Counted from the stretch's first letter, positions 8,270-17,911 are shown. The stretch is DNA of 64,000 bases from CAVSUZ01 sp963791885 (GCA_963791885.1 CAWBUL010000005.1:1860001-1924000); one strand, 5' to 3'. Notes: generated from the letters alone by a model not told the origin. Numbers and translations are program-made.

Positions 8270-9280
8270 ATGCGTGCTTTCCTGTGCGCGGCGTTGTTTG
8301 CGGCTGCGTTTGTCAACGCGGCGCTCGGGCAAACCACCCTGCGTTTCGGGCTGAACAGTCCGGCGGCCGATAACCCGGATTATCAAGGCATCGTCGCGTT
8401 CAAGGATTATGTGGAATTCAACAGCGGGGGGCGGGTGAAAATCCAGCTTTTCCCCGGTGGTCAGCTGGGCAGTGAGCGGCAGATGACCGAACAGGTGCGG
8501 GATGGCGCGCTGGATATTGCGTATGTCGCCGACGGCAATATGACCAGCTTCTACCCCAAGATACAGGTGCTCGCGATCCCCTATCTGTTTCCCTCCGCGC
8601 CGGTTGCGTGGAACGTGCTGAACGGGCCATGGGCTGCGACGCTGAAAACGGATATTCACAAGGCGACAGGTTTCTACGTGCTCGGGTTGAGTGAGAACGG
8701 CTTTCGCGATTTCACCAACAACCGCCATCCGATCCGAACGCCCGACGACCTGAAGGGGCTGAAGATGCGCACGATGGAAAGCCCGGTCTATGTCAACATG
8801 ATGCGTTCGCTGGGCGCGGCCGCCACACCGATCGGCACGGATCAGCTGATCATGTCGCTGCAGCAGAATGTCGTGGATGGGGAGGAGAACGCGCCGTCGA
8901 CCGTCAACACGCTGGGCATCGCGGACGTGCAGAAGTTCATGTCCACGGACGATCATGTGTTCAGCGCCATCCTGACTATCATGTCGAAGGATTCGTTCGA
9001 TCAGCTCTCACCGGACCTGCAGCAGATCGTTCAGGAAGGCGCCATCGTGATGGGCAACCTGATCAACGCCGAGAAAGCGATGCACACGGCCCAGGACATC
9101 GAGGCCATTCGCAAGAAGGGGGTGCAGATCCACCTGACGACGCCGGCGGAAAAGGCGGCGTTCAAGCAGATGGCGCAGCCTGCGGTGCTGACCTACATCC
9201 GCCAGCAGGTCGGCGATGACCTGGTGAACTCACTGCTTGCGGACGAGAAGCGGGCCGAGGCGGACGTTTACGCGAAATGA
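8270..9280 (+). CDS. TRAP transporter periplasmic binding protein (DctP family)
   Basis: A 336-residue exported solute-binding protein. GGAGG directly precedes ATG 8270 and the first 20 residues (MRAFLCAALFAAAFVNAALG) form a signal peptide. The family core DLKGLKMRTMESPVYVNMMRSLGA carries the arginine that grips the substrate carboxylate, followed by GTDQLIMSLQQNVVDGEENAP. It captures an organic acid in the periplasm for the DctQM permease encoded next. The neighbouring 2-hydroxyacid dehydrogenase suggests a hydroxy- or keto-acid ligand, which is inference. The ATG of the next gene overlaps its stop (ATGA at 9277). Confidence 0.92.
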   Translation: MRAFLCAALFAAAFVNAALGQTTLRFGLNSPAADNPDYQGIVAFKDYVEFNSGGRVKIQLFPGGQLGSERQMTEQVRDGALDIAYVADGNMTSFYPKIQVLAIPYLFPSAPVAWNVLNGPWAATLKTDIHKATGFYVLGLSENGFRDFTNNRHPIRTPDDLKGLKMRTMESPVYVNMMRSLGAAATPIGTDQLIMSLQQNVVDGEENAPSTVNTLGIADVQKFMSTDDHVFSAILTIMSKDSFDQLSPDLQQIVQEGAIVMGNLINAEKAMHTAQDIEAIRKKGVQIHLTTPAEKAAFKQMAQPAVLTYIRQQVGDDLVNSLLADEKRAEADVYAK

Positions 9281-9801
9281 CGTCCGCCCGCAGGGCTGCC
9301 GAACGCGTCAGCGCCCTGTTGACGCGCATCGTTCATGCGACCGAAGCCCTGTCCGCGGTGCTGATCGTCGTGATCCTTGTTTGCAATGCGGCGCAGATCT
9401 TCTTTCGCTACGTGCTGGTTCGCCCGCTGGGTTTCACCGAGGAGACGATGCGCTACTCTATGGTGTGGGTGGCGTTTCTGACCGGCAGCGCTTTGGTGTT
9501 CCGGCGGGAGCACATGGCCGCGTCGTTGTTCGAGCACCGCAGCCTTGCCCGTCTGCGGCCGGTGGTGAACGCGATCAACATGATCAGCACGGCAGCGTTC
9601 GCGGTCCTGCTGATCCGATACGGGTTTCCCTTAGCCATCCGGAATGGAACGGAGCTTTCACCCTCCGCGCAGATCCCGATGATCTATCCGTATATCGCGG
9701 TCCCGATCGGCGGCCTGCTTATTCTGTTCTACGCCCTGTTTCTGCTGTTCGTGCCTTCGACTCCCCGGCTTGAGGACGCCGAGGAGGATATGCGGCCTTG
9801 A
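9277..9801 (+). CDS. TRAP transporter small permease (DctQ family)
   Basis: A 174-residue inner-membrane protein with four predicted helices, including VLIVVILVCNAAQIFFRYVL after the cytoplasmic N-terminus and a final VPIGGLLILFYALFLLF. The pattern FRYVLVRPLGFTEE followed by FLTGSALVFRREHM is characteristic of DctQ. It forms the scaffold for DctM. It is coupled by four-base overlaps to the binding protein upstream and the large permease downstream. Confidence 0.9.
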   Translation: MTSARRAAERVSALLTRIVHATEALSAVLIVVILVCNAAQIFFRYVLVRPLGFTEETMRYSMVWVAFLTGSALVFRREHMAASLFEHRSLARLRPVVNAINMISTAAFAVLLIRYGFPLAIRNGTELSPSAQIPMIYPYIAVPIGGLLILFYALFLLFVPSTPRLEDAEEDMRP

Positions 9802-11072
9802 TCGCGATCCCCGCTGCGTTCCTTGGGTTCCTCGCGCTGGGTTTGCCGATTGCCTTCGTCATCGGCATTGCCGGTACGGTCGGGCTTCTTAATCTGCATC
9901 TGCGCCCGATGCTTATTCCGGAGCGGATGTTCAACGGCGTCGATAGTTTCACGCTGCTTGCGGCGCCGTTCTACATTCTGGCCGGCGAGTTGATGGGGCG
10001 GTCGGGCATCACCGAACGTCTGGTCAAGCTGTCGATGCTGCTTACCGGCCATTTTCGCGGCGGTACGGCGTTCGGTGGCGTGATGAGCGCCGTGCTGTTC
10101 TCCGGCATTTCCGGTACTGCGGTGGGTGACACGGCGGCGCTTGGACAGATTTTCATCCGGCAAATGCCACGGGAGGGGTACAGCACCGAGTATTCGGCGG
10201 CGATGGTGGTGGCCGGTTCCATGATTGGACCAATCGTCCCGCCTTCGACCACGCTCGTGGTTTATGCCGCTGTCTCCCAGCTTTCGATCATTGATCTGTT
10301 TGTGGCGGGCATCATCCCAGGACTTCTGCTTGCTGTTGCGTGCGCTGGAGTGATCTTGCTGCATGTCTTTACGCGCAATCTGCCACGATCGCGGTTCATG
10401 CGCTCGGACGAGCCGATCTTGAAAGTGATCGCGGAAGGGATGCTGGTCGCCTTCCTGCCGGTCATTTTGCTTGGCGGTGCGCTGTCTGGGATTTTCACCG
10501 CAACGGAGGCAGGAGGTGTTGCCGTTTTTTATACTCTGTTTCTCGGCTGCGTTGTGTTCCGGAAACTGCCGCCGCGCCTAATCTGGGATGCGCTGATCGT
10601 CACTGCGCGTATTTCCGCCTCCATCTACCTGGTCCTGGCGGCGTCCGACGTTCTTTCGTACGCGTTGGCGTCTGCTGGCGTGACGGGCTGGGTGCGCGAG
10701 CTTGGGGTCGTGTTTGCAGGGCATCCGGCGCTGTTTCTGCTGTGTGTCGTGGCGTTCCTGATCTTCATCGGTGCTTTTCTGGAGCCTGGGCCGGCGATCG
10801 TGATCTTCGTGCCTCTGCTGCTGCCGATTGCGCGCGGCATGGGCATTGACCCGATGCAGTTCTCCATCGTCTTCGTGCTGACCTTGGCGTTGGGTCTCTC
10901 GACGCCGCCGATCGGTCTTTGCCTGTTCATTGCGTGTAAGATCGGTCGCATCAGCATGGGCCGGTTGTTCCGGGCGCTGTGGCCATTCTTTGTGGCTGAG
11001 AAGCTTGTGGTGATATTGCTGGTCCTGGTTCCATGGTTTTCAACCGTCCTGGTTCATTGGATGCGTGGATAA
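9798..11072 (+). CDS. TRAP transporter large permease (DctM family)
   Basis: A 424-residue polytopic membrane protein, the sodium-driven transport subunit. It starts with TTG 9798 inside the stop of the DctQ gene; GAGGAGG at 9781-9787 fits as its ribosome binding site. Family blocks include FYILAGELMGRSGI, SGISGTAVGDTAALG and GSMIGPIVPPSTTLVVYA, and the later FLEPGPAIVIFVPLLLP. About a dozen helices are visible. It completes a three-gene TRAP system and is followed after 15 bases by a dehydrogenase gene. Confidence 0.92.
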   Translation: MIAIPAAFLGFLALGLPIAFVIGIAGTVGLLNLHLRPMLIPERMFNGVDSFTLLAAPFYILAGELMGRSGITERLVKLSMLLTGHFRGGTAFGGVMSAVLFSGISGTAVGDTAALGQIFIRQMPREGYSTEYSAAMVVAGSMIGPIVPPSTTLVVYAAVSQLSIIDLFVAGIIPGLLLAVACAGVILLHVFTRNLPRSRFMRSDEPILKVIAEGMLVAFLPVILLGGALSGIFTATEAGGVAVFYTLFLGCVVFRKLPPRLIWDALIVTARISASIYLVLAASDVLSYALASAGVTGWVRELGVVFAGHPALFLLCVVAFLIFIGAFLEPGPAIVIFVPLLLPIARGMGIDPMQFSIVFVLTLALGLSTPPIGLCLFIACKIGRISMGRLFRALWPFFVAEKLVVILLVLVPWFSTVLVHWMRG

Positions 11073-11087
11073 GGAGCGTTCCGCTGC

Positions 11088-12098
11088 ATGGACAACACTC
11101 GTCGCGTCCTTGTCTGCGTCAGTCATCTGGCGGATCGCGACGCGCCGTATCTGGCCAGGCTGGAGCAGGCGGGATTTGTGGTGGAGCAGAATTGGTTGGG
11201 GCGGCATTATACGGAAGACGAGTTGTGCCAGGTGCTTCCCGGCGTATTCGCGACGATTGCCGGTGGGGAGCCCTATACCGACCGCGTCCTAACGGCAGCA
11301 AAGGACCTGAAGGTTATCGCGCGCTTTGGTGTCGGCTACGACAATGTCGACGTGACCGCGGCGACGCAGCATGGGGTCGCGGTCGCCATGGCGTTCGGGA
11401 CAAACCATGAGTTGGTCGCAGATGGCGCCTTCGCTCTGATGGCAGGCATTGCGGGGGATCTTGTTCGCCGTGATCAACTGGTGCGCTCCGGTGGCTGGGG
11501 CGCTGCGTTTCATCACGGACTGTGGCGGTCCACGGTTGGGATTGTTGGTCTTGGACGCATCGGACGTGCCCTTGCACGCCGCTGCCGCGGCTTCGAGATG
11601 CGGTTGCTCGGCTATGATACGGCTCCGGATATGGTGTGGGCTGCGGAGCATGGCGTTCAGCTCGTGCCGCTGGAAACGTTGTTGAGGGAGTCGGACTTCG
11701 TCAGCCTGCATGCGCCGCACACGGCGGAAACCGAGAACATGATGAACGCCCACACGCTGGGGTTAATGAAGGGGACCGCCTATCTCGTGAACACCGCGCG
11801 CGGTGCCCTGGTCGATGAGGATGCACTCGCCGACGCGTTGCGCCGTGGGGTGATTGCCGGGGCGGGGATCGATGTGTTTCGGAGCAGCCCGCCCACGGGG
11901 TCGCCGCTTCTGACACTTCCGAACGTGCTGCTGACGCCTCATTCGACCGGCATGGACACGACAGCGGAAGTTGCCATGAGCAACCGCTGCATTGATTCGA
12001 TCCTAGCGATCGCGTCGGGGAAGGATCCTGGCGATCCTTATGTGCTCAATCGCGCGGCGCTTGAAGGAAAGCAAAAACCCACGCTTCGGGGTGAATAG
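11088..12098 (+). CDS. D-isomer-specific 2-hydroxyacid dehydrogenase
   Basis: A 336-residue NAD(P)-dependent dehydrogenase of the PGDH/glyoxylate reductase family. The Rossmann motif is VGIVGLGRIGRALARR, and the catalytic set is visible as the arginine in VNTARGAL, the glutamate within SSPPTGSPL-adjacent helix region and the histidine in LLTPHSTGMD. It interconverts a 2-hydroxyacid and a 2-ketoacid in the cytoplasm. It lies 15 bases behind the TRAP permease, which suggests it oxidises or reduces the imported acid. Position of the catalytic Glu is less clear than in typical members, so activity should be taken as probable. Confidence 0.87.
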   Translation: MDNTRRVLVCVSHLADRDAPYLARLEQAGFVVEQNWLGRHYTEDELCQVLPGVFATIAGGEPYTDRVLTAAKDLKVIARFGVGYDNVDVTAATQHGVAVAMAFGTNHELVADGAFALMAGIAGDLVRRDQLVRSGGWGAAFHHGLWRSTVGIVGLGRIGRALARRCRGFEMRLLGYDTAPDMVWAAEHGVQLVPLETLLRESDFVSLHAPHTAETENMMNAHTLGLMKGTAYLVNTARGALVDEDALADALRRGVIAGAGIDVFRSSPPTGSPLLTLPNVLLTPHSTGMDTTAEVAMSNRCIDSILAIASGKDPGDPYVLNRAALEGKQKPTLRGE

Positions 12099-12264
12099 AC
12101 GGGGAGATGCGCTGCCCGACCCCGAAACGTCTGGAAAATGGAACCACGCCGGGTTACACGGGGCGCCATCGAACGTTCCGCTGGCCGTGGAACTGTCGCC
12201 AATTCGTCATACGAAGTGGCTGCCTGGCGTGAGAAGGCGGCACACCCAAAAAGGAGGAACCATC

Positions 12265-13560
12265 ATGTCGACCATCAGCCGCCGGGCGGTGCTTGCCGGA
12301 GTCGCGGGAGGCTTGGCCGCCCCGGCGATCGTGCGTGCGCAAAATGCGCCGTTGGAGATCCAGTTCTTCTTTCCGATCGCGGCGGCTGGGCCGATCACCA
12401 AGACCATCGATGGGTACGCGCGCGATTTCGAGGCGGAGCACAAGGATATCGCCATCAAGCCCGTCTACGCCGGCAATTATGATGATACGATCGCCAAGGC
12501 GATCACGGCGTTCAAGGCCGGCAAGGCGCCGCCTTTGGCGATGTTGGGCGCCATCCAGGTGTTCAGCCTGATCGACCTGGATGCGATCGTGCCGATGGAT
12601 GAGATCGCCAACGGACCGGATGACAAGGCGTGGCTCAACGGGTTCTTCCCGGCGTTTCTGGCGAACGGCAATGTGAATGGACACGTTTGGAGCGTGCCGT
12701 TCCAGCGTTCGACCGCGGTGCTGTACTGGAACAAGGACGCCTTCAAGCAAGCCGGGCTGGATCCGGAGAAGCCGCCGGCAACGTGGACCGAACAGACCGA
12801 TATGGCCCGCAAACTGGTGGTGAAGTCGGGCGATCAGGTCACTCGATGGGGCGTGCAGATCCCTGCAACCGGCGGTACGTATTGGCTGTATCAGGCGCTC
12901 GCGGAGGAAGCCGGGCAGAAACTGATGAACAGCGAGGGCACGGAGACGTATTTCGACGCACCCGGCTCGGTCGAGGCGCTGCAATACTGGGTGCAGCTTG
13001 GCAAGGACGGCGTACAGGCACCCGGCGTGGTGGACTGGGGTGCAACGCCGAACGACTTCGTCGCGGGGCGCACGGCCATGATGTGGATCACCACGGGTAG
13101 CCTGACCTTCGTGAAGAACAACGCGAAGTTTCCGTTCGGGGTGGCGATGCTGCCGGCCGACAAGCAGCGCGGCACGCCGACGGGCGGGGCAAATTTCCAC
13201 ATCTTCTCAACCGCAACGAAGGACGAACGCGCAGCCTCACTGCAATTCATCCGGTGGGTCACGTCGCCGGAGCGCGCCGCTCAATGGAGCATCGACACGG
13301 GCTATGTCGCGACCCGGCCGGACGCCTGGGACACACCGAAGATGAAGGACTATGTCGCCAGCTTCCCGCAAGCGGCGGTCGCGCGCGATCAGTTGCCCTA
13401 TGCGGTGCCGGAGCTTTCGACCCACGATAACCAGCAGGTCACGCTGCCGCTGAACAGTGCGCTGGAAGCGGCATTGGCTGGGACGAAGCAGCCCAAGCCG
13501 GCGCTCACGGAGGCGCAGGCCAATGCGGATCGGCTGTTGCGGCCATTCCGCAAATCCTAA
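12265..13560 (+). CDS. ABC transporter extracellular solute-binding protein
   Basis: A 431-residue periplasmic protein. AAGGAGG at 12251-12257 fixes ATG 12265. The leader MSTISRRAVLAGVAGG..VRAQ has a twin-arginine motif, so Tat export is likely. The body has the family-1 sugar-binding layout: DIAIKPVYAGNYDDTIAKA, VPFQRSTAVLYWNKDAFKQAGLDPEKPPATW and a late WMITTGSL-like ligand-pocket segment (MMWITTGSL). Two permease genes follow after six bases, forming a typical UgpBAE-like importer for a sugar or glycerophosphodiester. The ATPase is not adjacent. Confidence 0.9.
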   Translation: MSTISRRAVLAGVAGGLAAPAIVRAQNAPLEIQFFFPIAAAGPITKTIDGYARDFEAEHKDIAIKPVYAGNYDDTIAKAITAFKAGKAPPLAMLGAIQVFSLIDLDAIVPMDEIANGPDDKAWLNGFFPAFLANGNVNGHVWSVPFQRSTAVLYWNKDAFKQAGLDPEKPPATWTEQTDMARKLVVKSGDQVTRWGVQIPATGGTYWLYQALAEEAGQKLMNSEGTETYFDAPGSVEALQYWVQLGKDGVQAPGVVDWGATPNDFVAGRTAMMWITTGSLTFVKNNAKFPFGVAMLPADKQRGTPTGGANFHIFSTATKDERAASLQFIRWVTSPERAAQWSIDTGYVATRPDAWDTPKMKDYVASFPQAAVARDQLPYAVPELSTHDNQQVTLPLNSALEAALAGTKQPKPALTEAQANADRLLRPFRKS

Positions 13561-13566
13561 CGGGGC

Positions 13567-14439
13567 GTGATGAGGCGCGAGACGCTGCAGGCCTATGCAC
13601 TGATCCTGCCGGCTGTGGCGCTGCTCGCGCTGTTCACGCATTTCCCGACGCTGGAAACCATCTGGACGGCGCTGCATACCACGCCGGTGCCGCACCATCC
13701 TTCGCTGTTCCGCCCAGCGGCGCAGTTCGCCGCGATGGCGCAGGACCCCGTCTTCTGGCAGGCCCTGCACAACAACTTAATTTATGCTGCCTGCACCATC
13801 CCCGCGACGATGGCCCTGTCGCTGATCATGGCGCTGGCCGTGAACCGGCGCATTCCCGGCCGGCCGTTCCTGCGCTTGGCGTATTTCACCCCGACCATCC
13901 TGCCGATGATCGCAGTTGCGAATATTTGGCTGTTCTTTTTCAGCCCAGGCTATGGGCTGATCGACCGCGCGCTTGCACCGTTCGGGTTCGGCAACTGGAA
14001 CTGGCTCGGCTTCGCGTCCACCGCGCTGCCGGCCATGATCATCATCGCCATCTGGAAGATGGCCGGGTTCTACATGATCTTCTATCTGGCGGCGCTGCAG
14101 TCATTGCCGCCGGAATTAGCTGAGGCATCGGACCTGGAAGGTGCGTCCCGCTTCACGTTCTTCCGCCGCGTGGTTTGGCCGCTGCTGATGCCGACCACGC
14201 TGTTCGTGTTCGTCAATACGGTGATCGATGCGTTCCGCCTGATAGATCAGATTATCGTTCTGACGAAGGGCGGTCCTGATAACGCTACCGCGATCCTGTT
14301 GTATTACATTTATCAGGTCGGATTTCAGTATTGGGACTCGAATTATGCCGCGGCGCTGACGGTGGTGTTGCTGGTCATCCTTTCGGCGGTGGCGGCGCTG
14401 CAGTTCGGGCTGATCGAGCGGCGGGTGCATTACCGATGA
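13567..14439 (+). CDS. ABC transporter permease (MalF/UgpA type)
   Basis: A 290-residue inner-membrane protein with six helices; starts GTG 13567 or ATG 13570, both close behind GGGG of the preceding gene's end. The EAA loop reads ELAEASDLEGASRFTFFRRVVWPLL, the docking site for the ATPase, and IVLTKGGPDNATAILLYYIY is the usual segment of first permeases of sugar importers. Its stop overlaps the start of the next permease gene by four bases. Confidence 0.9.
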   Translation: MMRRETLQAYALILPAVALLALFTHFPTLETIWTALHTTPVPHHPSLFRPAAQFAAMAQDPVFWQALHNNLIYAACTIPATMALSLIMALAVNRRIPGRPFLRLAYFTPTILPMIAVANIWLFFFSPGYGLIDRALAPFGFGNWNWLGFASTALPAMIIIAIWKMAGFYMIFYLAALQSLPPELAEASDLEGASRFTFFRRVVWPLLMPTTLFVFVNTVIDAFRLIDQIIVLTKGGPDNATAILLYYIYQVGFQYWDSNYAAALTVVLLVILSAVAALQFGLIERRVHYR

Positions 14440-15281
14440 GTGTAGCGGTTGTCGCGTCGCGGCCGGTGCGGTTCGTGTGGCCAGTGGTGCGGCTGGATAC
14501 GATCGGCGCCTGGCTGCTGGGGCTGATGTGGATCCTGCCGTTGCTGTGGGCGATTTGGAGTTCGGTCCATCCACCGTCGGCCGCGGCCAGCTTCGATCTG
14601 TTCGGGCGGATGACGTTGGAAAACTTCGTCACCGCATGGGGTATGGCGCCGTTCGGTCAATACATGACCAACACCGTGTTTTTGGTGAGCATGGTGCTCG
14701 CGGCGCAGTTCGTGCTGTGTACGCCCGCGGCTTTTGCCTTCGCGCGGTTGAATTTTCCAGGGCGGGACGTGGTCTTCGCTCTGGTGCTGATCCAGTTGAT
14801 GATCACGCCGGACGTGCTGATGGTGGAGAACTATCGCACGATCGGCGGGCTGGGGCTGGTGGATTCGCTGCTGGGGATCGCGCTGCCGTATCTGGGATCG
14901 GCGTTCGGTATTTTCCTGCTGCGGCAGGCCTTTCGCCAGGTTCCGCAGGATTTGGACGATGCGGCGAAGCTGGCGGGGTTAGGGCTGATCGGCCGGCTGT
15001 GGCGGGTGTATGTGCCGCTCGCAAAGCCAACCTACGTGGCGTACGGGTTGGTGCTGGTCAGCTTCCACTGGAACAACTTCCTCTGGCCGCTGGTGGTGAC
15101 CAATTCGGTCAATGTGCGGCCGATCACAGTCGGGCTGGCGATGTTCTCCACCACCGATCAGGGGACGAACTGGGCGGTGATCACCGCAGCCACCCTGATA
15201 TCCACCGCGCCGCTGGTGATCGCGTTCCTGCTGTTCCAGCGGCAGTTCGTGCAGAGCTTCATGCGGACGCGGTCGGGGTGA
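14436..15281 (+). CDS. ABC transporter permease (MalG/UgpE type)
   Basis: A 281-residue inner-membrane protein starting at ATG 14436 within the ATGA overlap. Six helices are visible; the EAA loop is LDDAAKLAGLGLIGRLWRVYVPLAKP. NFLWPLVVTNSVNVRPITVGLAMF is the typical segment preceding the last helices. With the upstream binding protein and permease it makes a full importer except for the ATPase, for which the gene at 7069-8181 is the best candidate in the window. Confidence 0.9.
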   Translation: MSVAVVASRPVRFVWPVVRLDTIGAWLLGLMWILPLLWAIWSSVHPPSAAASFDLFGRMTLENFVTAWGMAPFGQYMTNTVFLVSMVLAAQFVLCTPAAFAFARLNFPGRDVVFALVLIQLMITPDVLMVENYRTIGGLGLVDSLLGIALPYLGSAFGIFLLRQAFRQVPQDLDDAAKLAGLGLIGRLWRVYVPLAKPTYVAYGLVLVSFHWNNFLWPLVVTNSVNVRPITVGLAMFSTTDQGTNWAVITAATLISTAPLVIAFLLFQRQFVQSFMRTRSG

Positions 15282-15321
15282 TCCGGCAGCGGAGCGCGCC
15301 GCCCTGCCGGTCAGGCTATTC

Positions 15322-16644
15322 ATGGTAAAGCCTTACACTGCCGATCATCGGGCCGGTCGGCTTCCGTTCTACTACGGCTGGGTGATCGTCGGCATCGCGT
15401 TTGTGACGATGGCGATCGGCGTCACCGCCCGGACGTCGTTTTCGCTTCTGCTGCCGCCGCTGATCGACGAATTCGGCTGGGATCGTGGGCAAGTCGCAGG
15501 GGCATTCTCATTCGGCCTGCTGGTTTCGGCTGGTCTCAGTCCCATTGCGGGACGGGTGATGGATCGCCGAGGCCCTCGCATTGTCATTGAAACCGGCATG
15601 GTTCTGATGGTCAGCGGGTTGTTGCTCGCGCAGGCGATCGAAAAGTTGTGGCTGCTTTACCTCACTCTCGGCGTGATGGTTGGCGCGGGGGCGAATCTGA
15701 TGAGCTTTACGGCGCAGTCGCTTTATTTGCCCAACTGGTTCGTGCGTCGCAGAGCACTCGCGATCAGCATCGCATTTTCCGGCGTCGGCGTAGGGGCCAT
15801 CATCCTGCTTCCATGGCTGCAGACATTGATCGTCCACGATGGCTGGCGCGCTTCCTGCCGGGCCATCGGTCTGCTCGCGCTGTTTGTCGTCGCACCTCTT
15901 AACCTGCTGGTGCGCCGTCGCCCGGAGGATGTCGGTCTCGCCGCAGATGGCGATATGAGGGCGGCCGGCACGAGGCGCCCGCGCAGCCAAATGAACGTCG
16001 TGGATCCGGACTGGGCCGCGATCGACTGGACCCTTGCGAAGGCAATGCGCACCGCCCGCTTCTGGTGGATCGCCATTGCGTATTTCTGTGCATTGTTCGC
16101 GTGGTACGCAGTTCAGGTTCACCAAACGAAATACCTGACGGAGATTGGTTTCGGTCCGATCGCGGCAGCCTGGGCCCTGGGTGCTGTCAGTGTGGTTGCC
16201 ATTCCAGGGCAGATCGGCCTGGGCGCGCTGTCCGATCGCATTGGCCGCGAGTGGATCTGGTCGATCGCGTGTCTGGGTTTTGCGATCTCCTATGGCTGCC
16301 TGATTTTGCTCCAAAGCAGACCCTCCACGGTGCTGCTTTACGTCATGGTTATCTCCCAGGGCTCCCTCGGCTATGCGTTGACGTCGGTCATGGGGCCCAT
16401 CGTGGCTGAGATTTTCGAGGGGCCGCATTACGGCTCGATTTTCGGTGCGCTGACGATCGCATTGATCAGCGGCGGCGCGGTTGGTCCGTGGGCCGCCGGC
16501 ATTATTCACGATGTGGCCGGCACGTACCGCCCCGCCTTCCTGCTGGCGATCCTGTGCTGTTTCGTCTCCATGGCGGTCATCTGGCTTGCCTCGCCCCGGA
16601 AGGTGCGGCTTGTTCCGGGACAATTGCCGAGATCGCGGGACTGA
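15322..16644 (+). CDS. MFS transporter (OxlT/monocarboxylate-like)
   Basis: A 440-residue carrier with twelve helices. The opening FYYGWVIVGIAFVTMAIGVTAR and DEFGWDRGQVAGAFS are typical of the OxlT/monocarboxylate porter branch. Loop motif A appears as AGRVMDRRGPRIVIE in the first half and LGALSDRIGREWIW in the second. It sits at the end of the same-strand import locus and may exchange an organic acid, but the substrate cannot be told from sequence alone. Confidence 0.87.
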   Translation: MVKPYTADHRAGRLPFYYGWVIVGIAFVTMAIGVTARTSFSLLLPPLIDEFGWDRGQVAGAFSFGLLVSAGLSPIAGRVMDRRGPRIVIETGMVLMVSGLLLAQAIEKLWLLYLTLGVMVGAGANLMSFTAQSLYLPNWFVRRRALAISIAFSGVGVGAIILLPWLQTLIVHDGWRASCRAIGLLALFVVAPLNLLVRRRPEDVGLAADGDMRAAGTRRPRSQMNVVDPDWAAIDWTLAKAMRTARFWWIAIAYFCALFAWYAVQVHQTKYLTEIGFGPIAAAWALGAVSVVAIPGQIGLGALSDRIGREWIWSIACLGFAISYGCLILLQSRPSTVLLYVMVISQGSLGYALTSVMGPIVAEIFEGPHYGSIFGALTIALISGGAVGPWAAGIIHDVAGTYRPAFLLAILCCFVSMAVIWLASPRKVRLVPGQLPRSRD

Positions 16645-16762
16645 TAATCCCCACACCACCGATGACCCCTTCCGGCCCCTTGCCACCGGCCGACTTTCGC
16701 CCGATGTAGCGCCCTGTCAGGACCAGTTCGGTCCGGTTTCCATCCGCAGTCGGGACATCACC

Positions 16763-17323
16763 ATGTTCATCGAGACCGAAGGCACCCCCAACCCCGCCAC
16801 CCTGAAGTTCCTGCCCGGGCGGGATGTGATGGGCGCCGGCACCGCCGACTTCCCGTCCGCCGAGGCCGCCATTCGCAGCCCGCTCGCGACCGCCATTTTC
16901 GCCCTGCCTGGCGTGGCCCGGGTGTTCCTGGGCAGCGACTTCGTCACCGTGACGAAGACGGATGTGGTGGCGTGGTCCAGCCTGAAGCCGCAGGTTCTGG
17001 CCGGGATCGTGGACCACTACACCTCCGGCCGGCCGATGATGGAGGGCGATGCCGAGGACGTGCTGGTCGAGGAGATCCTGCCCGAGGATCAGGACATCGT
17101 GGATCAGATCCGCGAGCTGCTGGATACGCGGGTGCGTCCTGCCGTTGCCGGGGACGGGGGAGACATTGTCTTCCGAGGCTACCGCGATGGGATCGTGAAG
17201 CTCCACATGCAGGGGTCCTGCTCCGGCTGTCCGTCGTCACGTGCCACGCTGAAGCATGGCATCGAGAACATGCTGCGGCATTACGTGCCCGAAGTGGTCG
17301 CGGTGGAGCAGGTGGATCTGTGA
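16763..17323 (+). CDS. NifU/Nfu-type iron-sulfur cluster carrier
   Basis: A 186-residue cytoplasmic protein with the two-domain Nfu layout: an N-terminal Nfu_N domain (MFIETEGTPNPATLKFLPG...VFLGSDFVTVTK) and a C-terminal NifU domain containing the cluster-binding CxxC (GSCSGCPSSRATLK, about residues 153-166). It carries or transfers 4Fe-4S clusters to target enzymes. ATG 16763 is supported by homologous N-terminal sequence. The next gene starts in its stop codon (TGATG), so they are co-translated. Confidence 0.92.
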   Translation: MFIETEGTPNPATLKFLPGRDVMGAGTADFPSAEAAIRSPLATAIFALPGVARVFLGSDFVTVTKTDVVAWSSLKPQVLAGIVDHYTSGRPMMEGDAEDVLVEEILPEDQDIVDQIRELLDTRVRPAVAGDGGDIVFRGYRDGIVKLHMQGSCSGCPSSRATLKHGIENMLRHYVPEVVAVEQVDL

Positions 17324-17907
17324 TGGTGGAACCCACGGTGCTCGATACGCTGTTCCGTGAGGCCCGGACCCATAATGCGTGGAAAGACGAGCCGGTATCT
17401 GATGCCACGCTGCGGGAGGTCTACGACATCCTGAAGATGGGGCCGACCTCGGCGAACAGTTCGCCCGCCCGGTTCCTTTTCCTGCGCAGCAAGGAGGCGA
17501 AACAGCGCCTGGAACCGGCGCTGTCGGCCGGGAACCACGACAAGACGATGGCGGCGCCCGTCACGGTGATCGTTGCGTACGATCCGAAGTTCTACGAACA
17601 CCTGCCGCGGTTGTTTCCTCACAATCAGGATGCGCGCAACTGGTTCACGTCGAACGAGGCACTGGCGGCGGCGACGGGATTCCGCAACGGCACGCTGCAG
17701 GGGGCGTATCTGATCCTGGCGGCACGCGCGGTGGGGCTGGATGTCGGGCCGATGTCGGGGTTCGACAACGATAAGGTCGATGCCGAATTCCTGCGGTGGC
17801 GGGGGTGGCGGTCAAACTTCCTCGTCAATTTGGGGTACGGCGATCCGTCTGGCGTGCATCCGCGCTCGCCGCGCCTGACCTTCGAGGAAGCGTGCGAACT
17901 GCTGTGA
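17323..17907 (+). CDS. Nitroreductase family protein (RutE/HadB-like)
   Basis: A 194-residue FMN-dependent reductase. The start at 17323 is in the TGATG junction. GPTSANSSPARFLFL near residue 40 binds FMN; FRNGTLQGAYLILAARAVGLDVGPMSGFD and FLVNLGYGDPSGVHPRSPR are the diagnostic blocks of the malonic semialdehyde reductase (RutE) subgroup. No other rut genes are nearby, so the physiological substrate may be a general enal or quinone. It is followed four bases later by tsaB. Confidence 0.88.
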   Translation: MVEPTVLDTLFREARTHNAWKDEPVSDATLREVYDILKMGPTSANSSPARFLFLRSKEAKQRLEPALSAGNHDKTMAAPVTVIVAYDPKFYEHLPRLFPHNQDARNWFTSNEALAAATGFRNGTLQGAYLILAARAVGLDVGPMSGFDNDKVDAEFLRWRGWRSNFLVNLGYGDPSGVHPRSPRLTFEEACELL

Positions 17908-17911
17908 TCGG

